A stretch of DNA of 7,114 bases from Bacteroidales bacterium UBA2716 (GTDB taxonomy: Bacteria; Bacteroidota; Bacteroidia; Bacteroidales; UBA932). Made by a program: the position numbers and the translations under genes. Location: contig DEKS01000144.1 of the NCBI GenBank assembly GCA_002354005.1, forward strand, positions 1,496 through 8,609, written 5' to 3'. Of the stretch, positions 4,710-7,114 are shown one piece after another (position 1 is the stretch's first letter; every line of letters starts with the position of its first letter). The notes under the pieces were generated by a model that ran no database searches, was not told the origin of the DNA, and worked only from the letters and a program-made list of their open reading frames with translations.

Positions 4710-7114
4710 ACACATTCCCTTTTAACCAGTTTTTTAATCGCCTTGATATAGCTTCCGCCGCATTTCTCCACCATCCCGGCCAGCCGTTCCTTGTCCTTTT
4801 TGGCCGATGAAAACGCCCAGCGTTCCTCCGGGCTCACCTCCAGCCGCATCACAAAACTCTTCCGGTTTCCCAGATTGAAAAACACCTCGCGCCCAGCCGT
4901 CACCCCCGACCCGATCGGGGGTCTATACCGGTTCAGACTCAGCACCATCGCCTTGTCATCCTCCGTCAGCGAAAGAGCAGCTGCCAGTTCGTCAAACTTG
5001 TTCAGGTATTTGCTCTGGTCCAGCAAAATCTTCACGCCGGAATTCTCCACAATGCTGTCCCGGATAATAGGGGAGGACGTAATGTCTTTGAGCTCCTGCG
5101 TTACCACCACGGCCGAGGTACGGTGCTTGCGGGCCGTCTTCCAAAGTTCCAGCATGTAGGTAGCCATCTGGGTGCCCATAATGGCCTTCCAGGCCTCTTC
5201 AATCACCATCACCTTGAAATCTGAATTGCTCCGCATCTTCTCGCCGAAGGCATCCATGATGACCAGCGTCGTGATGGGATAAATCACCTTGTCGCCCTTG
5301 ATGCTGTCAATCTCGAACACCACAAAGCGGTTGTTCAGAATGTCAATATTCTCCCGGGAGTTCAGAAGGTATCCGTACGTCCCGCCGCTGGTGAACTGCT
5401 CCAGGGCAATCATGTAGCTGTCAAAGTCAAAGTATTCCCGGCGGATTTCAGCCTCCTGCAAGGACTTCCGGAACACCTTGTCCAAGAACGCATAGTAATC
5501 GTCAAACACCGGGTCCCCGTTGTCACTCTGAGCTTGTCGAAGGGTCTCCTCCCAATAGTTCAAAAACGCCAGCACACTCTCCTTCAAGAACTTCATCGCC
5601 GTGCTTGAAATCGGCTCCGTGTTGTTCTTCCACAGCGTTGCCATCAGGGTGAAAAGAAAGTCCAGCGCCTCGGAGTCTTCCTCCCTGAACCGACGGACAT
5701 TCCGGAAAGGATTGAACGATATCGGCTTTCCTTTTTCAAACGTGTAGTAGCTACCGTCCTTGCCGCCGGATTCCTCATGGATGATATGGCACAGCGCCCG
5801 GTAAGAATTGCCCTGGTCAATCAGGAAGTCATGCTGACCGGCATCATAGCAGCTCTTCAGGTATTTATTCATGAAGAACGATTTGCCTGCGCCCGAAGGG
5901 CCCAGCACAAACACGTTGTAGTTCTCAATCAGGTTCAGTTCCATGGCCCGCTCTTGAATGTCGAATCGCTGCGGCACCAGCCGTTGCCGGTCGCTCATTT
6001 TCAGGATGCCGCCGGGTATCCCGGCCTCCAGGCCATCATAGATGCCCAGACACAGGGCCGATGTCAGTTCCATCGTCATATATTCGCTATAGGCAAGCCC
6101 GGCCTCGTTTCCCGGGATGGCACTCCAGAACTGGAGCGGAGCATTGGACGTATCATGCACCGGCGTGATGCCCATCTTCGTGATGGCCGTCACCATGGCA
6201 TCATTATACGTCCGCTCGGCAAACATGCTCACATGGCAGCGCACGGTATACATCTGGTCGGTGGCCGCTTTCTCCAGATAGTCGTTGATTTCCTCGGCGT
6301 ATTTGCGGTTTTCGGCGCTGCGGGCACTCATGCTCTGCATCTGGCGGCGCTTGGTGTCCAGGCTCCCATGGATGTCCTGTAACGGCTCTTTCACACAGAA
6401 CCAGTTCACCACATGCGGGCAGGGGAGTTGCTGGCCAATCCCATGGAAGAAGGACAGCATCACATCGGAATTCTCCGTACTCAAGTCAGCATCTTTCCGG
6501 CAACTGCCCACTTCACCGGGTAGCTGGTCCAAATCGGCAATCAGATGACAGCAGACAGCCTTCTCTCCAATCCGTATCTCATCCGGTGAAACCTGTATGT
6601 CCGAGAGGACATCCGGCCCCTCATCCGTAAAGTTCATATAGTCCTGCAGGATTCCCATAATCTCCACTTCCGTCAGTCTTCTCAGAGACAAAAGGGAATT
6701 CCCCTCCAGCATTGTCGCAAACTGCTCCGCCGCCGCCAACGCTTTCAGGATACTCTCCTTCCGGGGCATACCTGCTTTCGATGGCAGCCCAAGAATACCA
6801 CTGGACGCGCTACGCACATTCTTCCGCGTCGAAAAACACAGCCACAGCCGGCACTTGTGGTCCAGGTACTCCCGCCCGTCAAAATGCCTTTCATACGCCT
6901 CCTGCAAGAACCCCGTCATGCCCGGTTTTCCTCCCGCCATGCCCGGCATAACCGGGCATCTCTCCGCCTCATACCGCTTCCGCATAAACACATCCTGCTT
7001 ATGCACTACCGTATAATCCGGCAGCAGCGTAATGGCTCCGCGCAGCGACGCCACCACGCTGTCATACTTCTCTTCGTTACAGCGGAAAGCAGGCGGCAGC
7101 ATCAGCTCCCAACC
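4706..7114 (-). CDS. traG: Conjugation ATPase TraG (VirB4-like), N-terminus off the window
   Basis: The frame is open to the right edge, reading G-W-E-L before the first Met at 7102. In relatives this 'I-T-V-x-x-E-x-x-L-P' region lies about 35-40 residues from the start, so that Met is internal and about that many residues are missing. Some 802 residues are visible; the family is about 830. LPDYTVVHKQD marks the TraG N-terminal domain. Walker A (GPSGAGKS) lies at visible residues ~405-412 (bases 5902-5879), Walker B (VMVIEEAW) at ~635-642 (5212-5189), and VVVTQELKDI and VEVSPEE-like LEVSPEERWAF follow. TraG is the inner-membrane-associated ATPase that energises transfer and pilus assembly. 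Three 27-nt repeats lie in the coding sequence at variable loops (visible residues ~51-67, 523-531, 730-739) without breaking the frame. The stop overlaps traI. Confidence 0.95.
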   Translation of the reverse strand, partial: GWELMLPPAFRCNEEKYDSVVASLRGAITLLPDYTVVHKQDVFMRKRYEAERCPVMPGMAGGKPGMTGFLQEAYERHFDGREYLDHKCRLWLCFSTRKNVRSASSGILGLPSKAGMPRKESILKALAAAEQFATMLEGNSLLSLRRLTEVEIMGILQDYMNFTDEGPDVLSDIQVSPDEIRIGEKAVCCHLIADLDQLPGEVGSCRKDADLSTENSDVMLSFFHGIGQQLPCPHVVNWFCVKEPLQDIHGSLDTKRRQMQSMSARSAENRKYAEEINDYLEKAATDQMYTVRCHVSMFAERTYNDAMVTAITKMGITPVHDTSNAPLQFWSAIPGNEAGLAYSEYMTMELTSALCLGIYDGLEAGIPGGILKMSDRQRLVPQRFDIQERAMELNLIENYNVFVLGPSGAGKSFFMNKYLKSCYDAGQHDFLIDQGNSYRALCHIIHEESGGKDGSYYTFEKGKPISFNPFRNVRRFREEDSEALDFLFTLMATLWKNNTEPISSTAMKFLKESVLAFLNYWEETLRQAQSDNGDPVFDDYYAFLDKVFRKSLQEAEIRREYFDFDSYMIALEQFTSGGTYGYLLNSRENIDILNNRFVVFEIDSIKGDKVIYPITTLVIMDAFGEKMRSNSDFKVMVIEEAWKAIMGTQMATYMLELWKTARKHRTSAVVVTQELKDITSSPIIRDSIVENSGVKILLDQSKYLNKFDELAAALSLTEDDKAMVLSLNRYRPPIGSGVTAGREVFFNLGNRKSFVMRLEVSPEERWAFSSAKKDKERLAGMVEKCGGSYIKAIKKLVKRECV
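4899..4925 (+). repeat. 27-nt GTCA...TCTA hairpin repeat inside traG (copy E)
   Basis: The copy begins GTCACCCCCGA and ends TCGGGGGTCTA. It has a perfect 8-bp stem, ACCCCCGA with TCGGGGGT, around a 5-nt loop. On the traG strand it encodes R-P-P-I-G-S-G-V-T, in the loop between LSLN and the EVFFNLG strand, where relatives have a short unrelated segment. Confidence 0.75.
5522..5548 (+). repeat. 27-nt GTCA...TCTC hairpin repeat inside traG (copy B)
   Basis: The copy begins GTCACTCTGAGC and ends CGAAGGGTCTC. The inner part pairs ACTCT with AGGGT (one T-G wobble) and then has the same tandem G/A mismatches as copy A. On the traG strand it reads E-T-L-R-Q-A-Q-S-D, a peptide often seen where this repeat enters coding sequence. 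It lies between the conserved helix FLNYWE and the segment VFDDYYAFLDKVF. Confidence 0.85.
6915..6935 (+). repeat. Degenerate half copy of the 27-nt repeat in traG
   Basis: This starts with an intact GTCATGCCCGG but continues TTTTCCTCCC instead of completing the hairpin; the next full copy starts 21 nt after it. The arrangement mirrors 1756-1776 in traM. It encodes the second G-x-x-G part of an apparent insertion in the TraG N-terminal domain. Confidence 0.6.
6936..6962 (+). repeat. 27-nt hairpin repeat inside traG (copy C)
   Basis: The copy begins GCCATGCCCGG and ends CCGGGCATCTC (first T of GTCA changed to C). It has a perfect 8-bp stem, ATGCCCGG with CCGGGCAT, and a 5-nt loop. With the half copy before it, it encodes the run from C-P-V-M-P-G-M-A to G-M-T-G just after the conserved VHKQD motif and before the FxxAYERHFDGR segment of TraG, where relatives have a short loop. 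Confidence 0.8.

Noticed and set aside
4161..4751. A 196-codon plus-strand frame containing CHSERSEES
   Set aside because: It is antisense to traI, and the recognisable string is the other-strand reading of repeat copy A, not a conserved protein.
1210..4810. Frequent GGCCGA / TCGGCC hexamers through the window, considered as a DNA uptake or restriction-related motif
   Set aside because: Many of them are the codon pair TCG-GCC for Ser-Ala in the tra genes, with other Ser-Ala codon pairs also used, so codon preference is the simpler explanation.

Overview
The window is mostly one strand of a Bacteroidota-type conjugation operon. Reading down the minus strand from the right edge it holds traG (VirB4-like ATPase, N-terminus cut by the window edge), traI (DUF4141, possible minor pilus or VirB5-like role), traJ (polytopic, VirB6-like), traK (VirB8-like), a 38-codon traL-like membrane peptide, traM (VirB10-like) and traN (VirB9-like). 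Order and protein motifs match the tra region of CTnDOT-type conjugative transposons. The genes are packed tightly: four ATGA stop/start overlaps, one 1-nt gap and one 9-nt gap, with weak or absent Shine-Dalgarno sequences, as is usual in Bacteroidota. The moderately high GC suggests a gut-type Bacteroidales rather than Bacteroides proper; this is inference.

Left of traN (about bases 1-410) the strand and gene content change abruptly. The plus strand carries the C-terminal 94 codons of a C45/linear-amide C-N hydrolase-like enzyme. A GTG-started reading frame overlaps its stop codon and encodes a middle piece of a HAD-like domain that lacks its catalytic N-terminus. That piece runs straight into the antisense of the traN 3' end. 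The traO, traP and traQ genes that normally follow traN are not present here, so position ~400-416 looks like a recombination or insertion boundary, or an assembly join.

The most unusual signal is a family of 27-nt hairpin-forming repeats (GTCA...TCTC) lying inside the tra coding sequences. There are five full copies, three in traG, one at the start of traI and one in traM, and all point the same way (antisense to the genes). The copies differ in sequence but keep the same length, ends and stem pairing, with compensatory changes. Two of them are each preceded, at exactly 21 nt, by a degenerate half copy. The copies sit in different reading frames without breaking the genes. They encode the n-region of the TraI signal peptide, three apparent surface loops of TraG and part of the TraM periplasmic linker.

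Together the genes supply the energising ATPase (TraG), inner-membrane platform (TraJ, TraK, probably TraL), and trans-envelope scaffold (TraM, TraN) of a type IV secretion apparatus for DNA transfer. No RNA gene, CRISPR array, operon promoter or terminator was recognised. There is no stretch over 300 bases without a gene.
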